DNA of 41,812 nt from Cylindrobasidium torrendii FP15055 ss-10 (GCA_000934385.1 KN880644.1:1-41812), one strand, 5' to 3'. Shown: positions 1-11,971, counted from the first letter of the stretch. Program-made: numbers and translations. The notes: generated by a model from the sequence alone, not told the origin.

Positions 1-260
1 TATCCGTCTGCATCATGCAGACGGGTACGCATGGCATCGAATTCTACCTCTCTCGTATTGTTCGTGCACGTATCCGTCTGCATCATGCAGACGGGTACGC
101 ATGGCATCGAACACCACACTCTCTCTGTTAATGTACGTATCCGCATGCAGACACGTACACACCCAAGCAAAGCGCACACGTGGCACATCCGACGCCGTAT
201 GTATCCGTCTGCATGATGCAGACGGATACGTACACGAACCGTACGAGAGGTGTGCACGGT
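1..260. repeat. Imperfect tandem repeats with a palindromic core
   Basis: A unit beginning TATCCGTCTGCATCATGCAG recurs at 1 and 71, in degenerate form near 138, and again at 202, so the period is about 62-70 bp. Each good copy holds an 8-bp inverted repeat, GTCTGCAT/ATGCAGAC. At 201-229 the palindrome is extended to 14-bp arms around a single base. The repeat probably continues beyond the left edge of the window. No coding potential is credible here, because the open frames in both strands are made of the repeat itself. Confidence 0.75.
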
Positions 261-1708
261 AGCGGATGGTGACACGTGGGGTACCCCAGACCCTGTGGCT
301 GTGCACTGAGGCTCGAACCCCAGCCTACCCCAGTGCCATTCCCTATATAACCCCAACCCCGGCGCTCTGGTGGGAAGGCCACTGTCGCTGGATGATGGCG
401 AGAAGAAGTAAAGCTAGACGCACAGCCGCCATCAAACGTGATCGACAGCGCGGAATCCTCTTTACTCTTGTTCACCAACTCCACAAGGAATTGGCTTCAC
501 CCAGCCTCTTGCTCCGGCCACGATAGAACGCAGTTAACAAGTAGTCACCTTCTCAGCCTCGTCCAATGGATCCTTTGGGGAGCTAGCAATGAATGAACCG
601 CGTGCCCCAGTGCTTGGAGACGACGTCCGGGTGACTTGGGAGCTCTAGAGGCCCCTTGAGACCCGCCTCCTCTCACGCTGCGTGCTGTCTTTGCTCAAGG
701 CTTTTTCGTCGTTCCACCTCTTCCGCCCCTCAATCACCATGGACAACTAGTCGACCATCCTCTTCCTTGGCGAGATCACCTCTAGGATAGACACGATTGC
801 GAACACAACGACGGCGACATGGAGATGAGCGCATATGCGTTACAAGCACGCCAACCGCCGAGCGCGCGCTGCAGGTTCTGTATTACATGCTATGGTGCGT
901 CCCTCATCTCCCCCCTTGAACATATCCTTATTGCGTCTCGCAGAAATCGTTCTCGCGTATTGCTGCCAGAAACGCCTTGATACCTCACTCCTCCATTTGT
1001 TTGGACTCTGCTAGGCGTGCACTATACGAAGGACTAGAATTATCATGCCTTGTGACCTCACCAACCATACCCCCATGTCCATACGTACAAAATTCGATCC
1101 GTATCCCCACAATGATAGGTTGTAGCTGCTGAGCAGCATTGCACTCTACCATTTCGCGCCAACACAACTTTTCTATGTGCGCTGGGAACATCTAGAACGC
1201 AGCATTCATCCCCAAGTCTATGTTCTTTGGCGCGCAAGAAATTCCATCACTCGCGCACAGCGGCGAGCGCTATCCGCCACTACATTCCTTAACTTCATCC
1301 GCCACTCGGTCGTTCAGTTCCTCTTTTCCGGCTCGGCAGGCTACTCTTTTCCAGTCTCCGCGTTGAACGCGACTTTCTCCTTGGTATTTTTCTCCTACGC
1401 TGATACCCCTGCGACATCGTCGTCTGTGGGTGCAGGTTGACAAGAGACTGCTACCGTTTGAGCCTGTCCTTGCAACACATTGCCATCAACGGCCAGGACA
1501 TTCTTGGTGGCAGCATTTGGACATGCATGTCGAGCCTACGGCTCGTGGTCAATTTAAAGCATGCTCGGATAGTATGGGATGAAAACACAGTTGAACTGAT
1601 ACAACTAGATTCTTTTAATCCTTACGCACAATTCTACGCTTTTGTACAACATCGACTAGCTAATAGATACATACTCTATCCCGATCCCCTCTATGCCAAA
1701 TTATAGAA
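261..1708. other. No supported gene
   Basis: Several short open frames exist on both strands, for example 1177-1440 and 1437-1706 on plus. None has a recognisable domain, a good start context or a consistent set of introns. The plus-strand sequence at 740-900 looks faintly coding but is broken by stops. The 3' untranslated region of the transporter to the right probably lies at the right end of this stretch. Confidence 0.4.
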
Positions 1709-4700
1709 CTACCACGTCTTAGGACTAGGACCTCAGCGTAAGTAAACGCTCAAACACAGCGACAAAGCAAATTCAAGGTATGGACTTACCCAAATATATC
1801 CCCTTCCCCGAGTGCCACGACTGGCGTGCCATATCCGTCAGGTCCTGCATCTGCCCCCATCCACGGCACTGTATTCCCCCACCATCCCTGCACTGCGAGT
1901 CCAATCTGAAGGAATAATGAAAGACACGAAGCTTCAAATGACAAGTGAACCTACTGTGCCGTTCATAGGATATTGAAGGCTTAAAGGCGCAATGTAAGAC
2001 AGAGGCTACAGTGAGTATAACGGGGCGCACCAGAAGTAAATAACAATGACGGACACGGCCGTACCCGCATCGAGGGCGGCCGAGAGAACGTCTTCAGCGA
2101 CCCCGTTAGCGCTGTCGAAAAATGGGGTAGCTGACGGCTTACAGTTGTACTTTGCCCACCAGCTGAAGTACTTCCTCCGGATGATGTGCTGGAATACAAA
2201 TCCGACGAGACTAAGGTTCGGTGAGCTCGAGTATCACAAAACTCAGCAAATACGGACGCGGATGGGATGAAGTTGATGGCGGTCGCAGGTGGGATGGAAC
2301 CTGTGCCATTGAAGATGACCGGGCTAGTGTTGTCAGCGACCTATACAAGTCGAGATTGACATCGCGCTCACAAACTACATACAGTCAGTACCGACATAAA
2401 CAGACAGCGTGAACTCGTACTTCACATAACGAAGGAACGTATGTGGATATCGCTTGTTCAATGCCCACTGGATGACGGGGAGAATCGCGCCGATGAGAAA
2501 GAAGTACACGAGCGCTGCCACACAAATAAGTCATGAAGCGGTGGAACTGGTGTCCTCGAGCGTACGATAGTAGATTTGTCCCTTCGAGAACTGGCGTTCG
2601 GGACCGATGACACCCCACTGTAGGTAGTTGAGCCGGTGGTCTGGGATCTCGGGGCAGGACGTACAATGATGCTCGCCGTGCCGAACACCTCCGTCCCAGC
2701 ACAGACGAAGCTATCCTTCTGCTTGGGAGTGCACATTCCGCTGCGGATGTACTCAGTCTATGGTAGTACTGGCGGTTCACCCTCATCGAGTACTCACTCG
2801 ATATTCGCGAACATCCACTCTTGCACGCCAAGTTGGACTGTGCTCGCTATCACTGTTGTGATTACCTGTGCCCAAAACATCGGCCGCGGCGGAATTTTCA
2901 TGTAGTGCCCAAGCTTGAAGTCGGACGTGAAGTCGAGTCCCTGCGCCATGCTAATATATCCCCACGTCTTGAACATCATCATCGCAACTGGACGCCCGGG
3001 CAAGGCGTATCCAATGATGAGCTCTGTAATCACACTGGGAGAATGATATCGTGAGCGGTGCGAAGCGATTCATTGGACGACGCGCACTTCAAACCGACTT
3101 GCTGGTTGGTGATGGCCTGAAGAATACCGACGGGAAGAATGTAGATAACCGCTGCAGCTCATGAGCACAATCATTTGGAGGATGGGAGATAGAACACACC
3201 AATGGCAAGCGCTAGTACAAACGCCCAGACTGGCATATCCCTACATAAGGTTTCAATCAGTGTCATTCAACTACCGTGTTGAACGAGACAAGCGTACGTT
3301 GGCCATATTTCAATGCTCACGACCCCGAAGGTAAACATCACGCCAAAGATACACAAGTACCACCAGTCCGGTACTGTGCTCGAAGTCAGACATATGTGTC
3401 GAGTTGCGATCACGAACATACCTGGTCGATACTTCGCCATAAGCCTGGCGTGAATGTCGGGCTGCTCATTCAACGAGCGCCGGCACTGAATCCAGATCTG
3501 TTTACGGAAAAATATGAACGCGTGAGAGATAGTTGCTGTCATGGCCGCAAAGCTCATTCTGGCAAAGTTGAGAACTAGCTACAGGATATCAAGTCGAGAA
3601 TGACGCACCCATAGGCGACGGCCATGGTAGTGGTCATGTACAGAGGACTGTACTCCCCGTACGCCTTCCTATCCACGCGAATCTTGTCGTCGAGGATGCG
3701 GGTGACGTTGTACGACTGCATCGTGTTGTCGAAGGATGTACTCGAGGATATTCTTCGAGTCGGTGAGGACAAGACAGAGACTGCGGGTCACTCGGACGTA
3801 CGGCATATACTTCCCATACCAGGTATTGGTGAACTGTCATTCAACTCAACAATGCGGGGAGGTGGAATGTTTGAAATGCGCACGTAGAGGATGGGCGTGA
3901 TGATCCCTACAAATTAATGAAGCGAAGTATGAGCATCTCTGGCGATGGACGTACAAATGAAGAACACAAAGCCCGCCATGATGTTAGCTTGGGTCCACCC
4001 TGTATTTTCGCGTGAGTAAACGCGTGCCATAATTCAGGTCGAGGTGTACATGGGGTGACCAGCGGAGAATCGACATATCTGAATAGAGAAGTCAATATCT
4101 CATGGAGGGAATTTATGGCGCGAGAGACGCACGCAATTTGGTTCCAGTCGAACGTGATCAACGACATCCCGAGTCCATGCACATATCCAAAGAGCTGCGC
4201 AATAACTAGAATCAAGGAATGATCAGCCTATGGTCACACACAAAGAAAACGAAAGACCTGGGTCGTTGGGACGAATCCATGTCACCCACGAAAAGTACGA
4301 GAGGGCGGTAACTGCAAAGGGATGAGTGGCACAATCTAAATGATCGCATGCATTCGCATACAGAGGTAACCAGGGACGAAGTCTAATCAGCTGTGTCAAT
4401 AAACCCGCCAAGGAAGAGAAGGAAGAGACTTGCACCAAGCGAACGCCACTCCGAAGACTATCCAGAAGAACTTGAGGCGAGTCGGGCCGCCATACGTTCC
4501 GATACCGGCGTACTGTTGGGAGTGGAGTGTGTTGAAGAGGGCACATGTAACGAGATTGGAAGGCCAAATCATGGAAGGAGGCGAAACCAGAAAGCGCTTC
4601 ATGGCACCGCCAATGGAGAACCCGATGAGCTGCGTCGATATCACAATGAACCACTGGTCTGATATGGGAGGACAAGTTCAGATGGGGTTCGGCTTTCACG

Positions 4701-5641
4701 AAGCTTGATACACGCACATGCAAAGTTGTATCTTTGGTTATAGTACACCCGCTGGACGTTGATGATATCGGCAGCGTACGCGGAATTGGAGCCAATGGAC
4801 GCCTTGAAACTCGGTCAGTATCACGCTGAGAATGTGCGACAGGTTAATCGTCGCATACCATAATCTAGACAGCGGTCAGTGTCAACTACGCAGTGCTGGA
4901 AAAGAGACGGACCGTAATCAGGACGTGCTCTTTAATGGAGAATGGGCCTGCAAGTGCGGTCAGTGTGCAACTAAGGTGAACGAGCTTGCACACGCACCTG
5001 GGTTCAGCTGGACTCCCAAGACCCTCCACCGCGGTGTCCATGTTGCGATACCGACGCCAATAGGGTATGTGAGCAATTGCGCGACAATTCCGCCGACTTG
5101 AACGCTGGGATATCGAAAGTAGAAGAACTGGTTCACTGCCGAAAGGATTATGGACCAGAACATGCCAATTATCCACACTCGGAGCGTCGACGCAGGCATT
5201 TCTGGGTCGTCCGTGTTCGCTACAGCCGCGCGAACCTCGGGATACGGGGATTCTTCGTCAAAGTCTTCATCAGAAAGGTAGGATTCGTCGTAGTTGGGGT
5301 CATCGAATGCTGCACCAGTCACTGCCTGAGAGAGTACAGTCAGTACGCGCTGTGAACTTGGGCAATGGCACACGTACTTCGATGACCTCTTGGGCGTCGT
5401 ACGCTGCGGCAAAATATTAGTGGGAGGCATCCTGGGTGTCTGGTAACGCACAATATTCCGAGCTTCCTGGTCTCGTGTCTTCTTCGTCCTTGACCGTGAA
5501 CTGTGACATGCGGTACGGTGGTGCTACCGTAGACGTCCGCCGACTATGCGACGAGAGGATATAGTGGGGATCGCGAATGGGGCCGGTCATGGTGGTCGAG
5601 TCGAAAGGATCGCCGAACGGACGCAAATTGGACGCGTCCAT
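1709..5641 (-). CDS. Oligopeptide transporter, OPT family
   Basis: A multi-pass plasma-membrane protein that would import small peptides, or related compounds, with protons. Reading from the ATG at 5641 I can follow about 28 introns to a TAG at 1709, giving roughly 790-800 residues, the usual length for fungal OPTs. The N-terminus is hydrophilic and acidic. Family signatures appear in order: LNPGPFSIKEHVLITIMAS, ADIINVQRVYY, FVPGYLFTALSYFSWV, YVHGLGMSLITFDWNQIA, SYNVTRIL, AITNQQVGLNVITELIIGYA, FKTWGYISMAQG, LVYFFLIGAILPV, IPPATAINFIPSA and KYNYVLSAALDAGTAV, with an end like GPSPKTW. Almost all introns are 45-65 bp and GT-AG. The one between AFAW and YFVPGYLF (4383-4433) only keeps frame with a GC donor (GCAAGT). 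Close to the oligopeptide-type (ISP4/Opt2-like) rather than the iron-phytosiderophore branch, by inference. The substrate cannot be read from the sequence. Confidence 0.9.
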
Positions 5642-6968
5642 ATTGATATATCATTGTGAGTTGCCAAACACGCGGAAAAGATAAGGCTCACTTTTCCACA
5701 TGTCCCTTCTTCGAAAGTCGATTAGCAGCAATGGTGAGATGCAGTCATGTGGGAGTAGTGCTTGTAAAATTCAACACATGGAGATAATCCCATTGTACTG
5801 TGGGGCTGGAGTAGGCTCGTTCAGCAATTGACACCTGTGAATTGACACCGCGCAAAGAGCTTGCAACAAACGGCCGGAACATAATGGTCGAAGCTTCGAA
5901 GTGCGTAGGATCGTAGGTAAAGGCACCCTCAGGTCGATGGAAGAGTTACCCAGAAATTCGATGGTAGTAGATCTTGAAAGGCAATATCATTGACCAGCGT
6001 GGCCGAAGTGGTTCTTGATGTAGTAGTAAAGGACCTATCTCGCCAGCGGACTGACCAAGAGAGACCTTCACACATGCGCAGTGGGGACCCGGGACTGGGT
6101 AGAGGCCAGATAACACGCCGAATCAGAAGAGGTCGGCATCCCGACGCGCTGTCAGACCCTGGCGGCAATGTTTGCGACGGTCGTCTCCAGGAGAAGTCTG
6201 TTTCTCTGCAGAGGTCCGGTATGTTCTATGGATGTTCATGTATTTGGTAGCAGCGTGGTACGATTGCGAGCCTCATTGACTATGAGAGACTGAACGAGGA
6301 AAAGCAACGTCGGCAAGCGCCGAACGAGGCAGCACTCGGTCCGAGGCGAGTACCAGGTAAGCGCTAACGCCCAGATCTCACTTTAGCATTTATTATATAG
6401 CTCGTTATAATGCTTCAAAGTACTTACTGTACTTACTGCAGGCGCTGAGCTGGACTTCTGCACAATACCGTACATGGTCGATACTTAGCTGGTCGATAGC
6501 AAGGGGAAGTACGCTGCCGCGGGAGTCTTGCCGCGGCATTGGACATTTTCAAACTAAGTACTGTAGGTTCCATTGTTACTCTGTTTCGCGTTTGGTTGAT
6601 AAGTGCGAACGTTCTGCTTATGCGTCCCACCTAGTGTATCTGTACTACATCATGTACTGCCTTTCATGAGCAAATTACCCATGACTGCAGTGACCTTCCC
6701 AACGGCGGCGGCCTTGCCGGGCTGGACGCTGCATGATTGCCCTCCATCCGACGACAGTTACAGATTCAATGCATTTTCATTCTTCTCGTTCGTAGCGTAC
6801 ACGGCGCGCGCAGCATAGATACAAGGTAAAGAGGACGGGAAAGAATTACAGATGGGAGCACAGAAAAGGAACACGACAGACGGCGTGCGACAGAGACCGC
6901 ACTAGGACGGAACACGGACGGAAGAAAAAAAGTGTATGTGGAACAATAAGGTATGCACGAGAAAACAT
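5642..6968. other. Intergenic, no supported gene
   Basis: Divided between the 5' flank of the transporter and the 3' flank of the CCHC protein gene. Short open frames at 5929-6250 and 6433-6818 show no domain and no plausible splice structure. I see no repeat or RNA gene. Confidence 0.5.
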
Positions 6969-8072
6969 CTAGGCGGCGCCAGCAGCCTGTGGGCAGTCGC
7001 GCGAGATGTGGCTGAAAGGAGTACATATTAGCTTTCAGCGACCGAAGACAGACTTTAAGTCGCGCACCCCTCGCTTCCACAGCTGTAGCACGCCCTCTTC
7101 TGGGGCTGCGGACACTCCCTGCTAATGTGGCCAACACCGTTGCAGTTGTAGCACTTGGATCCTTGGACACAGTCGCGGCTCATGTGTCCTACACCGCCGC
7201 AAGTGTAGCAAGACTTGCCGCTTGAGAACGAGTTGGAGAAACCACCGCGGCCTCCGCTGAATCCACCTCCGCCAGCGCTAAGAATACGCATTAGCGCTAT
7301 TAGGTATAGAAGGAGGGTATGCGGGAGTGCAGATCAAGGTCGCGAGTGAAGACACCAGATTATGGTGGTAGGCAAGGGTGAGGCGGATGATACGGCCAGA
7401 GGAATCGACATAAGAGAGAATCAGACTTACCTGTTGTCGGGGCAGGCGCGAGCGATGTGTCCGGTCTTGCCGCAGCGGTAGCACTCCTGGCCTCCTCCAG
7501 CGCCTCCTCCACTTCCAAACGAGGTGGCCGCGGGCGCGGCTGCGACCTCAGTGCAGTCGCGGGACTAGACAAACTGTCAACTATTCATTCATTGGGGAGT
7601 GATGGACAGGGCGAGGGGATGTTCAAGGAAAGTGGAGACGAGGGTGAGGGACGCCCACATATGAAAATCGAATAACGAGATACGCACAATGTGACCCTCC
7701 TGACCACACTTGTAGCAGCTCTTAGCCTTGGGCTCGCTGGTGCAGTCGCGCGAGACGTGACCTTCAAGGCCGCAGTTGTAGCAGGTGGGAGTACCAGCCT
7801 TGGGGCATCCGGACGCCTGATGGCCGACTGTCATGGAAAGTCGGAGGTGGAGTTGCCAGAGCGGTGGTGTTCACGCAGTTGAGTGGTTGTGACATTGTGT
7901 TGAGGGGAAAGAGGAGAGAGGGACGATCGTCAGCACATGCCAAACATGGATTGGATTGGATTGGATTGAAAGTAAGGTAAGCGCTGGTGTATCGTACATG
8001 ATGCGGAGGGAAAGAGAGGGACAACGACAACCACGCACAGCCTCCACAGTTAAAACATCCACGTCCAGCCAT
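6969..8072 (-). CDS. CCHC zinc-knuckle nucleic-acid-binding protein (Gis2/Byr3/CNBP family)
   Basis: Binds single-stranded RNA or DNA; family members act in translation control, P-bodies and stress granules. Five exons: 8039-8072, 7688-7827, 7431-7564, 7068-7277 and 6969-7011. They sum to 561 nt, or 186 residues, close to the family size. Seven CX2CX4HX4C knuckles are spaced along almost the whole protein, from CFNCGGFGHQASGC at residues 6-19 to [14 protein letters not shown] near the C-terminus. A short Gly/Ser/Phe-rich linker ([17 protein letters not shown]) lies between knuckles four and five. The start [11 protein letters not shown] matches the family start. Intron 1 is long for this genome (211 bp) and contains a short GGATT tandem repeat near 7948-7968. 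The last intron splits a glycine codon inside knuckle seven. Family assignment is secure; the exact orthologue is not. Confidence 0.93.
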
Positions 8073-8522
8073 TTCTTCAAATTTTATGTGGTTCGGTGAG
8101 AGATCTACACGACAATTGTGGTTAGTAAATGCAATAAAGAGAGGAAACACGAGGCCGAGCGCGCATGGATTTCATGATGGTAGTGTAATGGGAAATGGGC
8201 GCGGCGCACGTATATTGATAGCGAGGGCGGGATGCGTCCGGGACGTCGGTAATGGACCTACAAAGTGCACGGGTCGGTGAGGAGCGCGGTGGAAGCGTGT
8301 TGTAACAAAATTTGCGCGCGATCGGCTGACTCAGAGATGACACGGCGATTGCCGCAAGCAGGTCGGCTGCGCCACTGAGCGCGAATCCTCCAAAACTCCT
8401 GGCAACCTTCGAGACTGGGCTCAAGTCAAGTACCAGTTTTCGTTCCTTAAAGTATCGTACAGCGTCAGGCGGCGATTTGGCCTACTTACGGTGGAATGAG
8501 CGCCATCGGGCCTGCTGCACAG
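8073..8522. other. Intergenic between the CCHC gene and tRNA-Gly
   Basis: Probably the promoter of the minus-strand CCHC gene and the upstream region of the tRNA. No gene is seen. Short minus-strand open frames here have no recognisable content. Confidence 0.45.
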
Positions 8523-8592
8523 GCATTAATGGGGTAGTGGTAACCTGGGTCGTTGCCATCGACCCGCCGGGGGTTCGATTCCCTCTTAATGC
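8523..8592 (+). tRNA. tRNA-Gly (anticodon GCC)
   Basis: A cloverleaf can be drawn by eye. The acceptor stem GCATTAA pairs perfectly with TTAATGC. The D-arm is GGGT...ACCT. The anticodon stem GGTCG/CGACC holds the loop TTGCCAT, so the anticodon is GCC. The T-arm has the loop TTCGATT. There is no intron. The T-stem carries one G-T pair (GGGGG/CCCTC) where the second copy at 22809-22878 has a full G-C stem. A run of seven T follows six bases later. It is 70 nt before CCA addition. Confidence 0.9.
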
Positions 8593-8597
8593 ATGCC

Positions 8598-8604
8598 TTT
8601 TTTT
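8598..8604 (+). terminator. RNA polymerase III T-run terminator
   Basis: Seven T in a row just downstream of tRNA-Gly on the same strand, as expected for Pol III termination. Confidence 0.7.
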
Positions 8605-9068
8605 CCTTGGCGAACTGCGAAGAACCATCGTCTAGCGTCGTTTCATAGCACCTAGGTCCTACCCAGTGGCAGATCTTGCACAATGGATGCGCACACAGAG
8701 ACGGACTCGGTGTCTATCTGTACAGGTATTTTCGTACTTGTTGTTTAACTTGACCATTTGAGTGTGACCCACCGAACAATGGATTCGATTAGTTAGTCAT
8801 GATCATGCTACCATATAAGGATCGTGTTTACTATGTGTGATCAAAGGGACCGGTTCTCGCGTGGACTTGAAAACCTGGGATTCGGAATTTGGTCGGACGC
8901 AGAAGCATGCGTTAACGCACAATACTACGGGATAGTGAAGGGTGCAGTGCTGTTCCTCTCGCGCATACGCTGCGGACACCGTGTCAGGCCTAACACACGG
9001 ACTGGTATACAGTCCCGAGAAGTTGATCCAATGTGCATCAAAATAAATCGAGTCTAAGATACACATAA
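8605..9068. other. Intergenic, no supported gene
   Basis: Overlapping antisense frames at 8803-9066 have no domain. The right end is the 3' flank of the binding-protein-like gene. Confidence 0.45.
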
Positions 9069-10280
9069 CTAAAGATCATCCACGAGGGGGCTCAATCCCT
9101 GCGCCGTGCCGAGCTTGTCCTCATAGTAGAACCTCAGCCTCTCCACGTTAGCACGGTCCTGCATCCACTCCTTGAATCCCGTCGCATTCGCGCCAGGCAT
9201 ATCCACAATGGCCGGGTACCCCTCTGGCGTCGCGGCATCGCTTCTCACACTCCATCCGCCGCTCTGGTATTCGTCCGAGATGATGAACGAGTGCAGAAGC
9301 TTCGCGCTCTCCGGGTGCGGCGCGTCCTTGAGGATGGCACCGGTCTGTGGCCAGGTAACAAAGGGACCAGCGTTTGCAGGGAAGGAGATGTTGAATGGCG
9401 AAGCGGCCTGGAGACCGACTGCAGTAGTGAAAGATGCAGTGTAGGTGCCATTGGAGGTCGCAATGAGTGTCGCAGGGGTCGCCGAGCCTCGAACCCAGCG
9501 TGGATTCTGTGCAATGAGGGCATCGAGCCATGCTTCGCCTTTTTCCTTGAGAACAAGGTCGAACGCGTAAAGAACTGCATCCTGTGATGACCAATCAGTG
9601 GGAAGCAATCAGACTTATAGAGTGGCTCAACGTACATCGTCATTAGGGTACGTGAGAACAAGCTTGTCCTTGAACTCGGGCTTCAGGAAGTCATCGTAGT
9701 CCGTGATTCCATCTGTGACATAGTCCGTGTTCCACACGTTCGACCAGTTGAAGACGTATACACCGGTGTAGTAGCCGTCCTCGTCGCGGAATTCCTCATA
9801 AATCGAGTCCCAGCCGAGAGGTTTATACGGGAGAAGGACGTCCTGCGACTTCCAGCGAGGGTAGTCGTGCAGCGTCTGGAGAATCACGCTATCCACATAC
9901 ACGTTATTCGCGGCGATTTGAGTATCCAACTAAGAAGACGTCAGCGCCAAAGTTAAGCTACGCTAATGTAGATCCACACCTTCGAGTCGTGGTACTTGGA
10001 CAAATCCACGGTGACATTGAGAGTCATCCCAGGAAAACGCGCCTCGAACTGCTGCTTGAGGCCGTCTTGCTGGTTCTTCTCGTCTCTGGAACAAGGATAT
10101 ACACTCTGGCTATTGAGATCACTGTACGAAGACATACCCTCCATGCCAGACGGTCAGTGTCCCACCCTCCTTGAGTGCCTCTTGATGTATCTCGTCCAAG
10201 GTCCGCGTCTCAACCTCGACGTCCGCGGCAAAGCATGCAGCAGTCGCCGCGAGTAGTAACATGAATTTGGAAGAAATCAT
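9069..10280 (-). CDS. Secreted periplasmic-binding-protein-like (type II) protein
   Basis: Resembles bacterial extracellular solute-binding proteins, the iron(III)/spermidine-type fold, here as a secreted fungal protein. Four exons (10138-10280, 9980-10085, 9636-9929, 9069-9581) sum to 1056 nt, or 351 residues, the usual size of such lobed proteins. The first 18 or so residues (MISSKFMLLLAATAACFA) form a clear signal peptide. After it come the typical N-lobe start EALKEGGTLTVWHGG, then FEARFPGMTLNVTVDLSKYH, LPYKPLGWDSIY, DKLVLTYPNDDDAVLYAFDL and the C-lobe stretch GPFVTWPQTGAILKDAPHP. All introns are 50-55 bp apart from minor variation. The ligand is unknown. There is no ABC permease nearby, so import by the bacterial route is not supported. 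The gene probably has a bacterial ancestry, by inference. Confidence 0.83.
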
Positions 10281-10376
10281 CTCTGGTACAGCGGTCGCGG
10301 TCGCGTCAAAGGTATTCTGGGTGAAGGTGGAAAGAACGAAGGGGAGGGCACTCACTGAAGAGACCCGTGTTCCATC

Positions 10377-10386
10377 TTTATATAAT
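10377..10386 (-). promoter_or_regulatory. TATA box of the binding-protein-like gene
   Basis: TATATAAAG on the minus strand, about 100 bp before the ATG at 10280. Confidence 0.5.
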
Positions 10387-11971
10387 CTATGTCGCGATGG
10401 CGAAATGCGGGAGTTACGTGATGACGCATATGGGCTTTTCTCCCCTTGTCTCTTCTTCCGCTTGGACCTGTGTACCGCCATTCGTCGCTCGCGTGCACTA
10501 CTGTACTACAGCATGGTTGCTGACCAGTCGTCTGTAAGCACCTCGTAAATGACCTTCGTCATGCGATGGTCCCAGGTGGAACCGTGGAAAAACCGGATAA
10601 TCTGGACACTCTAGCGTCTTTGCGAGGAAGTGTTCAACTGCCTTGTGTTGAGGTCACAGAATGCCGAAATGATAGTCGTTTCTCGACCTTGGCCAGACAA
10701 AGATTTCGACTCTGCCTTTTATGCAATTATTTTTCCCTTACGAGCGTAATGTCACTGTCAATGTACGTATCTAGAGCTCAACGTACCCACAAACTGCTGG
10801 CCCGTAGAATGCAAAGCTCTAGGGTGCGTGAAGCCCTCCGGCGTCCATCCGAGTAGTCGGGGCCAAGGAGTAATATAGTGATACGAGGCCTGGACATCCG
10901 CAAGATATGCACACTGTCTAATGTGTGTGGTTTATCGTGCAGATTTTGAGGCAGACCCGCCATACTGAACATATTGTAGAATTGAATGGTACAGGCTGGC
11001 GCTAAGCGCTGAGCGCTGGGTCGTAAAGCGTGAAGCTTGAAGCTTGAAGGCTCGTGTAATATGGCGGGATTGGATGTTATACTTTCAGCTAGAACATGCA
11101 GACCTGAATTTGATGTCAACAAAGCAATAAAAAAGTTCAGAGTGACGCCGACTACTATAAGCGATGCGTCGAAGTCCAGCGAGAATATACGTTACCGTAG
11201 AACAATGCACGTTACGTTGGCGCAGGAGATACTGTTCAGGAAAGGGGAAAAAAACTTGGAAGGTTAAGGCCTCAGGCGGAAAAAGATGTCGCGACTGAAC
11301 CAATGTAATCAAATGACATTTCAATCACGTCTTCCACCCACATATTACAGGTCAAACATGAGTATTGCCCCGGTAGGAAGACAGACAGACTAGACTTCTT
11401 GATATCACACACCCGGATTTGACGCCGCCGCAGAGATGCTGAGACGAAAGCAATCGAGCTGCTATTTATTAGTAACAATTTGAACTTACCAAACAACGTC
11501 AGTGAATGCCTTTCACAAATAGGTGCTGCATTACCTAGGGATATAGTGCAAACTGACTTATAAGTCACAGTCATAATTGTAAGTCAGTTGTAAGTTCTGG
11601 TCAGCGTTTGCGCTTGGTTTGCGCCAAATTTGCTGAAATGACTTTGATGCTGAGGCGGGCCGCAGCGCCGCTGACTCATCGATCAAATTCAGGTTAGGGC
11701 ATGATCCGTCTCTTGTCTTTCAACGATCACCCTCTCCTTCTCCCAGTGGCTGCTACGCCTATTTCTGTACGGGACACTATCTCGTCCGTTGAGGGTTTCT
11801 GTGGATCTAATTCGAGGCCCGTAGATCTAATTGTCCACTGGAGGATTCTACGAGCCGTCTAAAGTGCGTCTTTATTCTAACTGATTCCCGCTCTTTTGCG
11901 CGCAAAGGCTCGACCAGGTGATGGCGTACTATATCAGGAACCATATCCCAATCATTCTTGTCTCGCTCTTA
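10387..11971. other. Divergent intergenic region, no supported gene
   Basis: About 1.6 kb between two divergently transcribed genes. Around 10990-11050 a few short overlapping repeats occur (GCGCTAAGCGCTGAGCGCTG, then AGCTTGAAGCTTGAAGG). The open frames at 10566-10856, 11037-11267 and 11272-11574 carry no recognisable domain. Confidence 0.45.

Noticed and set aside
266..526. Plus-strand open frame beside the left repeat
   Set aside because: Starts inside repeat-flanking sequence, has no domain, and an antisense frame of similar quality overlaps it.
3575..3606. A second GC-AG intron in the transporter gene
   Set aside because: A canonical 50-bp GT-AG intron ending at TTTGCCAG gives the correct family sequence AYGMSFAAMTA, so no GC donor is needed here.
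4393..4708. Long plus-strand frames antisense to the transporter
   Set aside because: Shadows of the minus-strand OPT exons; they contain no domain of their own.
5995..6075. Possible tRNA with GGCCGAAGTGGTT-like D-arm
   Set aside because: No pairing acceptor stem or T-arm could be found around it.
9245..9661. Alternative minus-strand frames in the binding-protein gene
   Set aside because: They run through the 9582-9635 intron and lack the family sequence found in the correct frame.
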